Shown here in pieces: positions 1 to 7,349 of a stretch of 17,128 nucleotides of DNA; position 1 is the first letter of the stretch; every line of letters starts with the position of its first letter. The DNA is from Mariprofundaceae bacterium (GTDB lineage: Bacteria; Pseudomonadota; Zetaproteobacteria; Mariprofundales; Mariprofundaceae), in contig WFOJ01000194.1 in NCBI GenBank assembly GCA_015488125.1, forward strand, positions 1 to 17,128. Direction: 5' to 3'. The notes beneath the pieces were generated by a model that did not search any database, was not told the origin of the DNA, and saw only the letters and a list, made by a program, of their open reading frames with translations. Both the position numbers and the translations under genes were made by a program.

Positions 1-501
1 CTGGCGCTGGAGATTGTACCGGCGAATACCTCGGCGGCTGACGTGCTGGCCATGAAGCCGGATGGCATTTTTCTCTCCAATGGCCCGGGCGATCCGTCGG
101 CTGTCGATTATGCCGTGGCCACGATCCGTGAGTTGCTGCATCATGATTTGCCGATTTTTGGCATTTGTATGGGGCATCAGTTGCTGTCGCAGGCATTGGG
201 CCTGCGCACCTTCAAGCTTAAGTTCGGTCATCGTGGCGGCAATCATCCGGTGCGCGATGAAGCAAGCGGGCGAATTGATATAACCAGTCAGAATCACGGC
301 TTTGCGGTCAGTGATGAGGCGATTCCGGCACATGTCGAAATCACGCATCGTTCATTGTTTGATGGCACGGTGGAAGGTCTGGCGTTGCGTGACAAGCCTG
401 TGTTTTCGGTGCAGTACCATCCTGAGGCCAGTCCCGGCCCGCATGATGCCGACGATTTGTTCGACCGTTTTGCAGCATTGGTAACACAGGCGCAGCACTG
501 A
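1..501 (+). CDS. carA: Carbamoyl-phosphate synthase small subunit, 3' part (glutamine amidotransferase domain)
   Basis: This is the last 166 codons of the small subunit, read in frame from base 1; the start lies left of the window. The subunit hydrolyses glutamine and passes ammonia to the large subunit (CarB), which makes carbamoyl phosphate for pyrimidine and arginine synthesis in the cytoplasm. The class I amidotransferase triad is complete: the nucleophile Cys in GICMGHQ (codon 166-168), and His and Glu in QYHPEASPGPHD (codons 418-420 and 424-426). The oxyanion-loop motif SNGPGDP is also present. The C-terminus ends a normal distance after the last motif, so the gene is complete at this end. 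carB, its usual neighbour, does not follow; lptC begins 23 bases later, so carB is either elsewhere or to the left. Identification is firm. Confidence 0.96.
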   Translation: MALEIVPANTSAADVLAMKPDGIFLSNGPGDPSAVDYAVATIRELLHHDLPIFGICMGHQLLSQALGLRTFKLKFGHRGGNHPVRDEASGRIDITSQNHGFAVSDEAIPAHVEITHRSLFDGTVEGLALRDKPVFSVQYHPEASPGPHDADDLFDRFAALVTQAQH

Positions 502-524
502 CTTAAGATGAACGGCTACCGCAG

Positions 525-1103
525 ATGACGCTGCGCTGGTATTGTGTGAAATGGGCGGCGCTGGCGGTGGCGGTAGCCAGCGTTTTGCTGACGCTGCTGC
601 TGTTGTGGCAATCCTCGGTGCCCTTGTTGCAACAGGCTGATGATGGTGATGTCGCTCCGGCCAGGCAAACGGCGATTAACAAGCCATTGATTGTCGAACG
701 TGATGGCGAACGCATCATCTGGCGACTGCGTGCCGAGGATGCCAGTCAACAGCAAGGCCGGATGCTGTTACAACAACCGGAACTGGAATTGTTTACCGGC
801 TCAGGGGAAATTGTCATGATTCGAAGCCAGCAGGCATGGTTTGCCCCTGCACAGCGGGACATTGATTTTCGACAACAGGTCAGCGTTGATTACCGTGACT
901 GGCATCTGACAACTGAGCGCCTGCTGTATCTTAGCAGTCAGGATGTGGCCGTGGTGCCAGGCAATTTCAAGGCGGCTGGTCACGATGCCAGGGTAACGGG
1001 CCGGGACCTGCGGGCTGAACGCGCCAGTGAACGGATCAGCATCAGCCATGATGTGCGGGTGCATGATCTACAATATGCCCCGACGCTGAAAGCCAGTCAC
1101 TGA
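525..1103 (+). CDS. lptC: LPS export protein LptC, inner-membrane-anchored bitopic protein
   Basis: The 192-residue product has one N-terminal membrane helix at about residues 8-28, followed by a periplasmic domain rich in beta-strand pattern, as in LptC (E. coli 191 residues). LptC sits on the LptB2FG transporter and hands lipopolysaccharide to LptA. Sequence conservation in this family is low; the assignment rests on length, topology, weak likeness to the YrbK/LptC fold (alternating strands with repeats such as ...GEIVMIRSQQAWF...) and its place directly before lptA and lptB. The start is ATG 525, 23 bases after the carA stop; an upstream ATG at 508 hits a stop after six codons and is not used. 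Probably co-transcribed with lptA and lptB. Confidence 0.85.
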   Translation: MTLRWYCVKWAALAVAVASVLLTLLLLWQSSVPLLQQADDGDVAPARQTAINKPLIVERDGERIIWRLRAEDASQQQGRMLLQQPELELFTGSGEIVMIRSQQAWFAPAQRDIDFRQQVSVDYRDWHLTTERLLYLSSQDVAVVPGNFKAAGHDARVTGRDLRAERASERISISHDVRVHDLQYAPTLKASH

Positions 1104-1157
1104 GTGTATGGCTGCTGTCTACCAAGGCGTTGGTTGAGCATAAGAATGGAGAATACC

Positions 1158-1610
1158 GTGCGAGCATTATTGTTGTTGATGTTGACCATGACCGGGCAGG
1201 CACTGGCTGAGCCTGTGGATATCGCCTCGGAATCGGTGAATGTGGATCATGAACACAGCAGGGCGGAGTTCGCTGGCGCAGTGGCGCTGACCCAGGGGGA
1301 ATTTACCCTGCATTGCGATCGTCTGCATGCCTGGTACGTCAAGGGTGATCTTGATCATGCTGAGGCCTTTGGTCATGTCACCTTTCATCGCCGTGATATT
1401 AACGGCGCTTCAAAACGGGCATCGTATCTTAAGCAGCAAGGGGTGTTGATTCTTTTCGATGAAGCCATGGTGACAAGCCCTGAAGGCACGGTGCGTGGTG
1501 AAAAAATTACCCACAATATTGAAAGTGAACGCACGGTGGTGGATAAAACACCGGATGGTCGTGTTCATGTCACCATTGATGCTGATGAATCAAAGGCCTT
1601 GCCCAGGTGA
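1158..1610 (+). CDS. lptA: Periplasmic LPS-bridge protein LptA
   Basis: LptA polymerises into the periplasmic bridge that carries lipopolysaccharide from LptC to LptD. The best start is GTG 1158, preceded by GGAG (1148-1151) at six bases. It gives about 150 residues opening with a clean Sec signal peptide, MRALLLLMLTMTGQALA, cut before EPVDI. ATG 1146 in the same frame is a second option, adding MENT; the longest reading from GTG 1104 would put a charged stretch before the signal and is unlikely. The mature part has the OstA/LptA pattern: ESVNVDHEHSRAEFAGAV, then a GEFTLHCDRL strand pair, a FGHVTF strand and a late strand with VRGEKITHNI. The stop overlaps the lptB start (GTGA, 1607-1610), which points to translational coupling. 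Confidence 0.88.
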   Translation: MRALLLLMLTMTGQALAEPVDIASESVNVDHEHSRAEFAGAVALTQGEFTLHCDRLHAWYVKGDLDHAEAFGHVTFHRRDINGASKRASYLKQQGVLILFDEAMVTSPEGTVRGEKITHNIESERTVVDKTPDGRVHVTIDADESKALPR

Positions 1611-2338
1611 GTGAACCCCACAGCCTGCAGGTGGAAGGGCTGAAAAAATCCTACCGAGGCAAGACGGTGGTGCATGATGTGTCGCTGACCATGACATCCG
1701 GTGAATGCGTTGGTCTTCTCGGCGCCAATGGCGCTGGTAAAACGACCAGTTTTTACATGGTTTGCGGTCTGGTGGCGGCGGATGCTGGCCGTGTGATGCT
1801 CGATGGCGAGGATATTACCCGTTTGCCGATGCATTTGCGTGCCCGTCGGGGGATTGGTTATCTGCCGCAGGAAGCGAGTATTTTCCGGCAACTAACGGTA
1901 CGGGAAAATCTGCTGGCCATTTTTCAGACCATGGATTTGCCCGCAGTCACGGTGGAAGAAGAGCTGGAGCGGTTGCTGCTTGAACTGGGTATTGAGCATG
2001 TTCAGCATCAAAAGGCCTATACCCTTTCCGGTGGTCAGCGCCGTCGCACCGAGATTGCCCGGGCGCTGGTCACAAACCCCCATTTTTTGTTGCTGGATGA
2101 ACCATTTGCCGGCGTAGATCCGATTGCTGTGGAAGATATTCAGGGCATCATCGCCAGCCTGCGCGATCGGGGAATCGGGATTCTGATCACCGACCATAAT
2201 GTGCGCGATACCCTGAATATCTGTGAACGGGCTTATTTGATGAGCGCCGGCGAAATTATTGTTCACGGCACACCTGAACATATTGTTAACAACCCTGAGG
2301 CACGTCGCCTTTATCTTGGTGATGGCTTTAGTATGTAG
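1607..2338 (+). CDS. lptB: LPS export ABC transporter ATP-binding protein LptB
   Basis: The 243-residue ATPase (E. coli LptB 241) powers lipopolysaccharide extraction from the inner membrane with LptF and LptG, which are not in this window. All ABC motifs are visible: Walker A GANGAGKT (residues 39-46), Q-loop GYLPQEASIFRQLTV, signature TLSGGQRRR (139-147), Walker B FLLLDEP with D164 and E165, and the switch His in ITDHNVRDTL (H197). The phrases YLPQEASIFR and TDHNVRDTL are typical of LptB rather than other ABC proteins. The start is GTG, overlapping the lptA stop by four bases. In many proteobacteria rpoN and hpf follow; here a DUF58 gene does. Confidence 0.96.
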   Translation: MSEPHSLQVEGLKKSYRGKTVVHDVSLTMTSGECVGLLGANGAGKTTSFYMVCGLVAADAGRVMLDGEDITRLPMHLRARRGIGYLPQEASIFRQLTVRENLLAIFQTMDLPAVTVEEELERLLLELGIEHVQHQKAYTLSGGQRRRTEIARALVTNPHFLLLDEPFAGVDPIAVEDIQGIIASLRDRGIGILITDHNVRDTLNICERAYLMSAGEIIVHGTPEHIVNNPEARRLYLGDGFSM

Positions 2339-2370
2339 TGGAAACCACGAAATACACGAAAAGCACAAAA
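2339..2370 (+). repeat. Short degenerate CACGAAA tandem repeat after lptB
   Basis: Between the lptB stop and the DUF58 start lies a short run of near-repeats with a period of about 9-10 bases: CCACGAAATA, CACGAAAAG, CACAAAATG. It is purine-rich on this strand and has no start codon or hairpin of its own. Similar CACGAAA-type runs are, from memory, common in intergenic DNA of several proteobacteria, but I cannot search here. Function unknown. Confidence 0.5.
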
Positions 2371-2386
2371 TGATGAGCGCAAATCA

Positions 2387-3319
2387 ATGACAACACCGGA
2401 AGCACATGCCTCGGTAACACGGCTTGAACTGGCCGATCTGGTGGCCTGGCAAGCGCATACCGGGTTATTACGTCGGCCTGTCCGTTCCCAGGCAGCCCTC
2501 GGCCTTGGCAGTCATCAATCGATTTTTCGCGGTCAGGGTATGGAATTTGATGAGGTCCGCCTGTATCAGGCAGGTGACGATGTCAGCCGCATTGACTGGC
2601 GGGTAACAGCGCGTACCCAACAAACCCATGTTAAATTATTTCGCGAAGAACGCGAACGCCCGGTGTTGCAGTGCATGGATTATCGTCCGGCCATGTTTTT
2701 TGCCACGCGAGGGCGGCTAAAGGCGGTACAAGCGACGCATTTGGCGGCTTTACTGTGTTGGGCTGTGGTAAAGCGGGGGGATCGCCTGGGTGGTGTGGTG
2801 TTTTCCGCCCGCGAGCATCATGAGGTGCGTCCGGCCAGAGGCAGGCATGGTGTTTTGCGCTGGTTGCAACAGTGTGTCACGACCAGCCATCATGTTGCCG
2901 TCCGGCAGCCTGCGCATGATGCAACGGATCGCCTTGGTCATATGTTGGTCCGCCTGCGGTATCTGGCGCGGCCGGGAACAACGCTGATGCTGTTCAGTGA
3001 TTTTCGTGGTTTGAACGAAGATTTGCTGCCGCAGTTTCGATTGTTGGCACGTCATTGTGAATGCCTGCTGTGTCATGTTTATGATCCACTGGAACGTCAA
3101 CTACCTGAAACGGGCGGTCTGTTGACGGCATCGGATGGTCAGCGGAGAGTGTATCTTGATACGGATAATTCGCGACTGCAGGCACAAGTGACAGCGCATT
3201 TTTCGGCTCGGCAAGCCATGCTGGAAACGCTTGCGGAGCAACCGCGCTTGCATCTTTTGAATGCGCCAACTGATGTCGCTGTCGCTGACATTGTTGCGCA
3301 CGCCAGGTTGTGGGCCTGA
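2387..3319 (+). CDS. DUF58 domain-containing protein
   Basis: The 310-residue soluble protein carries the DUF58 signature in residues 48-76: RGQGMEFDEVRLYQAGDD followed by SRIDWRVTAR, then the VKLFREERE strand. The rest resembles a von Willebrand A-like fold (residues 92-290), but the metal-binding DxSxS motif is replaced by MDYRPAMFF, as I recall for gammaproteobacterial members. DUF58 proteins usually sit with a MoxR-type AAA+ ATPase and Bat/VWA proteins and are thought to help assemble or activate membrane or surface complexes; their molecular role is not settled. Here only a DUF4381 gene follows, overlapping by one base, and no MoxR gene precedes it. The start at ATG 2387 has only a weak ribosome-binding site (GAGCG). 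Confidence 0.88.
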   Translation: MTTPEAHASVTRLELADLVAWQAHTGLLRRPVRSQAALGLGSHQSIFRGQGMEFDEVRLYQAGDDVSRIDWRVTARTQQTHVKLFREERERPVLQCMDYRPAMFFATRGRLKAVQATHLAALLCWAVVKRGDRLGGVVFSAREHHEVRPARGRHGVLRWLQQCVTTSHHVAVRQPAHDATDRLGHMLVRLRYLARPGTTLMLFSDFRGLNEDLLPQFRLLARHCECLLCHVYDPLERQLPETGGLLTASDGQRRVYLDTDNSRLQAQVTAHFSARQAMLETLAEQPRLHLLNAPTDVAVADIVAHARLWA

Positions 3320-3822
3320 TGGGCGACGTGACACTGCGCGATATTCATCTGCCCACGCATGATATTAGTTGGTGGCCACCGGCTCCGGCCTGGTGGGTGT
3401 TGCTGGCGCTGTTGATATTGTTAACCGGCGCGGTCTGCTGGCAGGCAGTGCGTTATTACAGACAGCGCCAGCAATACCGGATCAGGCATCAGTTGCAAAC
3501 TTTCGTCATGCGACAACTGGCGGATATTCGGCAGCAATATCAGCAGCGGCACATGGCAGGTGAAGCCTGTGCACAAGCTTCAGTTTTGTTGCGCCGTGCC
3601 TGCCTGTATGCTTTCGAACAACAGGCAATCGCTTCACTTTACGGTCAGGCATGGCTGGATGTATTGACGACTATCAGTCATTGGCCGGCAAGAGCGGGAA
3701 AAACATTGATTGAAGGATGTTACAATCCGGTTTATCAGGCTGATGAACGTGATGTGCTGGCGATGTTGGATGCATGCGAGCGCTGTTTATTAACACTGCT
3801 ATCACCCAAAAAAGACGGCTGA
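3319..3822 (+). CDS. DUF4381 domain-containing membrane protein
   Basis: The 167-residue protein has a short N-terminal segment with LRDIHLPTHDISWWPPAPAWW, one strong membrane helix (about residues 26-47) and a cytoplasmic helical domain ending near a CYNPVYQ segment. This is the DUF4381 pattern, including the RDIHLP and SLYGQAWLDVL motifs. DUF4381 genes normally sit between DUF58 and VWA (BatA-like) genes in MoxR operons; the function is unknown, and an accessory role for the DUF58/VWA complex is inferred from context. ATG 3319 shares its A with the DUF58 stop codon (TGATG), giving coupled translation; the longer reading from GTG 3310 is less likely. No VWA gene follows, so the operon appears shortened here. 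Confidence 0.82.
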   Translation: MGDVTLRDIHLPTHDISWWPPAPAWWVLLALLILLTGAVCWQAVRYYRQRQQYRIRHQLQTFVMRQLADIRQQYQQRHMAGEACAQASVLLRRACLYAFEQQAIASLYGQAWLDVLTTISHWPARAGKTLIEGCYNPVYQADERDVLAMLDACERCLLTLLSPKKDG

Positions 3823-3911
3823 TTTGCTGTGGTGCGGCTGTTTTTCTTAAAGCTATTCTTTAATTTATCAATGCAATTGCATGAAATACATGTTATTTCA
3901 AAACAAAAAGC

Positions 3912-3938
3912 TTTTCAATGCCGTGAATATATTATACT
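3912..3938 (+). promoter_or_regulatory. Possible sigma-70 promoter for the kinase cassette
   Basis: The 170-base gap 3823-3992 is markedly AT-rich compared with its neighbours. It holds TATACT at 3933-3938 (-10-like) and TTTTCA at 3912-3917 (-35-like, four of six matches) with a short 15-base spacer. No convincing terminator hairpin for the upstream operon is seen. The gap itself is good evidence for a new transcription unit; the exact boxes are uncertain. Confidence 0.3.
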
Positions 3939-3972
3939 GTTGCGGCGTTTCTTTTGCATAGCGGATAGGGAA

Positions 3973-3996
3973 ATGTCGATGAGAGGCAACATGTGA
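3973..3996 (+). promoter_or_regulatory. Seven-codon mini-ORF overlapping the kinase start
   Basis: ATG 3973 opens a tiny frame (MSMRGNM) after a GGATAGGG purine run, and its TGA (3994-3996) overlaps the GTG start of the kinase (3993-3995). The GAGAGG ribosome-binding site of the kinase lies inside it. The layout would allow translational coupling or simple competition; it may also be chance. Confidence 0.25.
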
Positions 3997-6455
3997 AAAG
4001 CTCAATACTGAAGGTGGTGAAAGCAAGCTGGATTCCGGGGTTGGTGCTGACGCTGGTGTTCGTGTTGCTTGTTTTGCTGCCTACAGCCCCGTTGCAAACC
4101 ATTGAGTACAAGGCTTACGATTTTGCAGCCAAAAAAACCACTCTGGCAGCAAGCAACGATATCGTTATTATCGGCATTGATCATGCCTCTATCCGGCATT
4201 ATGGCTCCTGGCCATGGCCGCGTGGTGAGTTGGCAAGGGCCGTAGATAAACTGACGGCTGCCGGTGTCAGACTGCTGATATTTGATGTTCTGCTGGAACA
4301 TTCGACCTATGATCCGGCGCTGGAGCGCATCGCCAGCCTGCAGGCCAGCTCCATCGAAGGCCAACAGATTTTACAACAAATCCGTGCACTGAATCAGGAT
4401 CAACAGCTTGTTGATGCCATTCGCGCCAATGGTAAGGTGTTGATGCCGATGCTTCTGAAAACGGAAAGCAATAGTATTGAACGCCTTCCTGCTTCACTTG
4501 CTTCATGGCAGTTACCGCAGCTGGCCAAAGCCAGTGAGAAAAGCCCTGCTGGTGGCTTACTAAGTTACCCCTATGACGATCTTACCGCTGCCGCCAGCGG
4601 TCTGGGTCTTGATGCGAGGCTTGCTGACCGCGACGCCGTATTGCGCAGTGCGCCGTTGGTGATGCGTTATGGCGATGCTGTTCTCCCATCGCTGGCCTTG
4701 CTGGCGACGATTCGAATCAATGGCCTGGAAATGAACAGTGTGTCGCAGGTCAAGCCCGGCCTGTTGAAAGTCGGTGCGCTGGAGCTGGCTGTGGATTCCG
4801 GCTTGCGCGCTTATCCACGCTTTCATCGAGGTGAGGGTGAACGTGCTTACCGCTATATCTCCTTTGCCCACCTGATGGCTGATGATTTTCCACTGGCTTC
4901 TCTGCAAAACAAAATCATCCTGCTTGGCTTTACCGATGGCGCCATGGCCGCAGAAGCGGATACACCTGTAGCGAAAGGCGTGTCGGCGATCGAGTTTCAG
5001 GCTGATCTGTTGCAAAGTCTGCTCGAACAAACCCTTGTCAAACGTTCCGGCTGGATGAAATGGCTTGAACTTGGCCTGCTGATCAGCTGCGGTGTATTTC
5101 TGATGCTGGCCCTGCCGCGTCTGCATTTGTTATGGGGAGCAGTTGGCACGTTGGTGTTGGCGCTCGTTATTGCCGGTGCGGGTATTGGCTTGCTGGTGGT
5201 CAAGCAACTGTGGTTGCACACGATGGGGATTGCCTTGTTTTTGCTGCTCGGACTGTTGCTGGTAACGGTGTGGCGCCTGCTTACTGATGTGCCTGTTGGT
5301 GGCATTGCTGAATCAGCCGAGCAAAACAAGATGATGGCGCTGACGTTCCAGAGTCAAGGCATGCTGGACATGGCTTTTGACAAACTTCGCCTGTGTCCGG
5401 TCAATGATGATATTCTCAATCAACTATACAATCTGAGCCTGGATTTTGAGCGCAAGCGCCAGTTGGACAAGGCAGGGGATGTGTACGAATACATTCTCAG
5501 TCATCAGAGTGATTTCCGCGATGTCAAAGAACGCCTTGAGCGCCTGAATCAGGCCATGGAAGGTGTAGCCACGGGTACAGGCTCTGTGGGCAGCGGCATG
5601 GACACCTTGCTGGTCGCAGGTGGGGCCAAGCCGACGTTGGGACGCTACGAAATCGTTAAAGAACTGGGCAAGGGCGCCATGGGCATTGTTTACCTTGGTC
5701 GCGATCCCAAAATCAACCGTTATGTGGCCATTAAAACCATGGCTTTGAATCAGGAATTCGAAGCGGACGATGTCGAGGAAGTCAAGGCGCGTTTCTTCCG
5801 CGAAGCAAAAACAGCCGGCATGCTCAACCATCCAAATATTGTAACCATGTACGATGTCGGCGAGGAGCACGACCTGGCCTATATCGCCATGGAATACCTC
5901 GACGGCAGCGATCTTGCCCCTTATACCAAGAAGGGCAAGTTATTCCCGCCGCAGGCGACGTTGAAAATTTGTGGCAAGGTTGCCGAAGCCTTGCATGTAG
6001 CGCATGCGCAAAGCGTCATTCATCGTGATATCAAGCCGGCCAATATCATGTTGCTGAAAGACAAAACGGTTAAAGTGACCGATTTTGGCATTGCCAGAAT
6101 CAGTGCTGCCAGCAAGACCAAGAGTGGTGTGGTACTGGGCACACCATCCTATATGTCGCCTGAGCAACTCTCCGGCAAACATATCGACGGACGCTCTGAT
6201 TTATTCTCACTGGGTGTCATGATGTATGAAATGCTTGGTGGCGTGCGACCTTTCCGGGGCGACTCCATGGCAACGTTGATGTTCCAGATCGCCAATGAAC
6301 CGCACCCAGACATTCGCGAACATTGCGAAGCAGCCCCAGAAAGCCTGGCCAGGCTGATTGACCGTATGCTGGCCAAGGATCCGGAAGCACGAATTCCCAA
6401 TGGCGCTGAGGTGATTCGTGGTATTATTCAGTGCTTGCGAGAAATGAACAGGTGA
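3993..6455 (+). CDS. CHASE2-domain transmembrane serine/threonine protein kinase
   Basis: This is an 820-residue receptor kinase. In order: a membrane helix (about 15-32); an extracytoplasmic CHASE2 sensor (about 36-345) with the typical NDIVIIGIDHASI, WPWPRGELA and LLIFDVLLE segments; three membrane helices (about 358-426); a TPR-like helical linker (about 440-530); and a complete Hanks-type kinase domain (552 to about 815). Kinase residues are intact: GKGAMGIVYLG loop, K581 in VAIK, HRDIKPAN (D679, K681, N684), DFG (697-699) and GTPSYMSPEQ. It should phosphorylate Ser/Thr on cytoplasmic partners in response to an unknown periplasmic cue. The start is GTG 3993 with GAGAGG at 3981-3986; the neighbouring ATG 3991 runs straight into TGA. 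A PP2C phosphatase begins four bases after its stop and an FHA protein follows, a classic kinase/phosphatase/reader set. Confidence 0.94.
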   Translation: MKSSILKVVKASWIPGLVLTLVFVLLVLLPTAPLQTIEYKAYDFAAKKTTLAASNDIVIIGIDHASIRHYGSWPWPRGELARAVDKLTAAGVRLLIFDVLLEHSTYDPALERIASLQASSIEGQQILQQIRALNQDQQLVDAIRANGKVLMPMLLKTESNSIERLPASLASWQLPQLAKASEKSPAGGLLSYPYDDLTAAASGLGLDARLADRDAVLRSAPLVMRYGDAVLPSLALLATIRINGLEMNSVSQVKPGLLKVGALELAVDSGLRAYPRFHRGEGERAYRYISFAHLMADDFPLASLQNKIILLGFTDGAMAAEADTPVAKGVSAIEFQADLLQSLLEQTLVKRSGWMKWLELGLLISCGVFLMLALPRLHLLWGAVGTLVLALVIAGAGIGLLVVKQLWLHTMGIALFLLLGLLLVTVWRLLTDVPVGGIAESAEQNKMMALTFQSQGMLDMAFDKLRLCPVNDDILNQLYNLSLDFERKRQLDKAGDVYEYILSHQSDFRDVKERLERLNQAMEGVATGTGSVGSGMDTLLVAGGAKPTLGRYEIVKELGKGAMGIVYLGRDPKINRYVAIKTMALNQEFEADDVEEVKARFFREAKTAGMLNHPNIVTMYDVGEEHDLAYIAMEYLDGSDLAPYTKKGKLFPPQATLKICGKVAEALHVAHAQSVIHRDIKPANIMLLKDKTVKVTDFGIARISAASKTKSGVVLGTPSYMSPEQLSGKHIDGRSDLFSLGVMMYEMLGGVRPFRGDSMATLMFQIANEPHPDIREHCEAAPESLARLIDRMLAKDPEARIPNGAEVIRGIIQCLREMNR

Positions 6456-6459
6456 TCCG

Positions 6460-7284
6460 ATGAGTAAACTTGAGATGGTGGGTGCCACGGATGTTGGCAT
6501 CAAACGGGACCACAATGAAGATGCGATTGGCATGACGCCAGAGCTGGGCTTTGCCGTGTTGGCTGATGGCATGGGTGGCCATAATGCGGGTGAGGTTGCC
6601 AGTGCCATGGCCGTGGATATTGTGACCCGCTATTTTAAGGAACGCCTGGCAGATATGCCGGAAGGGCGGCTGGATGAGAATACGGGGTTCACTGCCGAAT
6701 CCATGCTGGCGCAGCATGTGATTGGTCGCGCCAATAACGCCATTTTTGAAGCTGCCCAGCGCAAGCAGGAATGCGCAGGCATGGGATCGACCATCGTCGT
6801 GGCCATGGTGTATGGCAACCGCCTGACGGCAGCGCATATTGGCGATTCACGCATGTATTGTCTGCGCAGGGATGTGCTTTCGCATGTTACCGAGGATCAT
6901 TCGTTGATTCAGGAGCAGGTGCGGCGTGGCCTGCTGACGCAGGCGGATGCCAGAAACTCATCCATCAAGAACCTGGTAACACGGGCACTGGGTATTGAGC
7001 CGGATGTTGAACCGGATGTGGTGGAAGAAATTATTCAACCTGGCGATTTGTATATGATGTGCTCAGATGGGCTAACCGATGTGGTGCCGGATGAAGCGAT
7101 TCGCCTGTGCATGATTGAAAACCGAAAAAATTTGCAGGCAGCTGTGGATCAACTGATTCAGTTTGCCAACGATGCCGGGGGGCCGGATAATATTTCGGTG
7201 ATTATTTTCAGAACCCCCAAAAGATTTACGCGCAAGAAAGGCTTGTTGCAACGACTGCTTGCGCGCGTGCGGAAACACGGATAG
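6460..7284 (+). CDS. PP2C-family serine/threonine protein phosphatase
   Basis: The 274-residue protein is a bacterial PP2C (PPM) metallophosphatase, expected to remove phosphate from targets of the adjacent kinase and from the kinase itself. Motifs in order: KRDHNEDAIG (R16, N19, E20, D21), LADGMGGH (D36, G37), GMGSTIVVA, AHIGDSRMYCLR, TEDHSLIQEQVRRG, LVTRALG, MCSDGLTD (D203) and GGPDNISVI (D243, N244). All metal-binding aspartates are present, so it should be active. A basic tail of about 24 residues (PKRFTRKKGLLQRLL...) follows the catalytic domain and could bind membrane or partner. It starts four bases after the kinase stop with AGG nearby, so the two genes are surely co-transcribed. Confidence 0.95.
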   Translation: MSKLEMVGATDVGIKRDHNEDAIGMTPELGFAVLADGMGGHNAGEVASAMAVDIVTRYFKERLADMPEGRLDENTGFTAESMLAQHVIGRANNAIFEAAQRKQECAGMGSTIVVAMVYGNRLTAAHIGDSRMYCLRRDVLSHVTEDHSLIQEQVRRGLLTQADARNSSIKNLVTRALGIEPDVEPDVVEEIIQPGDLYMMCSDGLTDVVPDEAIRLCMIENRKNLQAAVDQLIQFANDAGGPDNISVIIFRTPKRFTRKKGLLQRLLARVRKHG

Positions 7285-7292
7285 TTTTTTGC

Positions 7293-7336
7293 TCGGGAGG
7301 AACAGGGTGCTCACTCACTTGCTGATCCCGACCTGT
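7293..7336 (+). promoter_or_regulatory. Interlocked inverted repeats before the FHA gene
   Basis: The 65-base leader between the phosphatase and FHA genes contains TCGGGA (7293-7298) complementary to TCCCGA (7326-7331), and ACAGG (7302-7306) complementary to CCTGT (7332-7336). The pairs interlock, so they could form a pseudoknot or two exclusive stems. The second ends just at the GGAGG ribosome-binding site (7337-7341). A T6 run (7285-7290) follows the phosphatase stop. A control role is inferred only from position. Confidence 0.3.
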
Positions 7337-7349
7337 GGAGGATACATTC

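Noticed and set aside
1104..1157. Longer lptA start at GTG 1104
   Set aside because: It would place charged and Cys residues before the signal peptide and lacks a ribosome-binding site.
3800..3850. Terminator after the DUF4381 gene
   Set aside because: The two GGCTG copies are direct repeats, not inverted, so no stem forms before the T-run.
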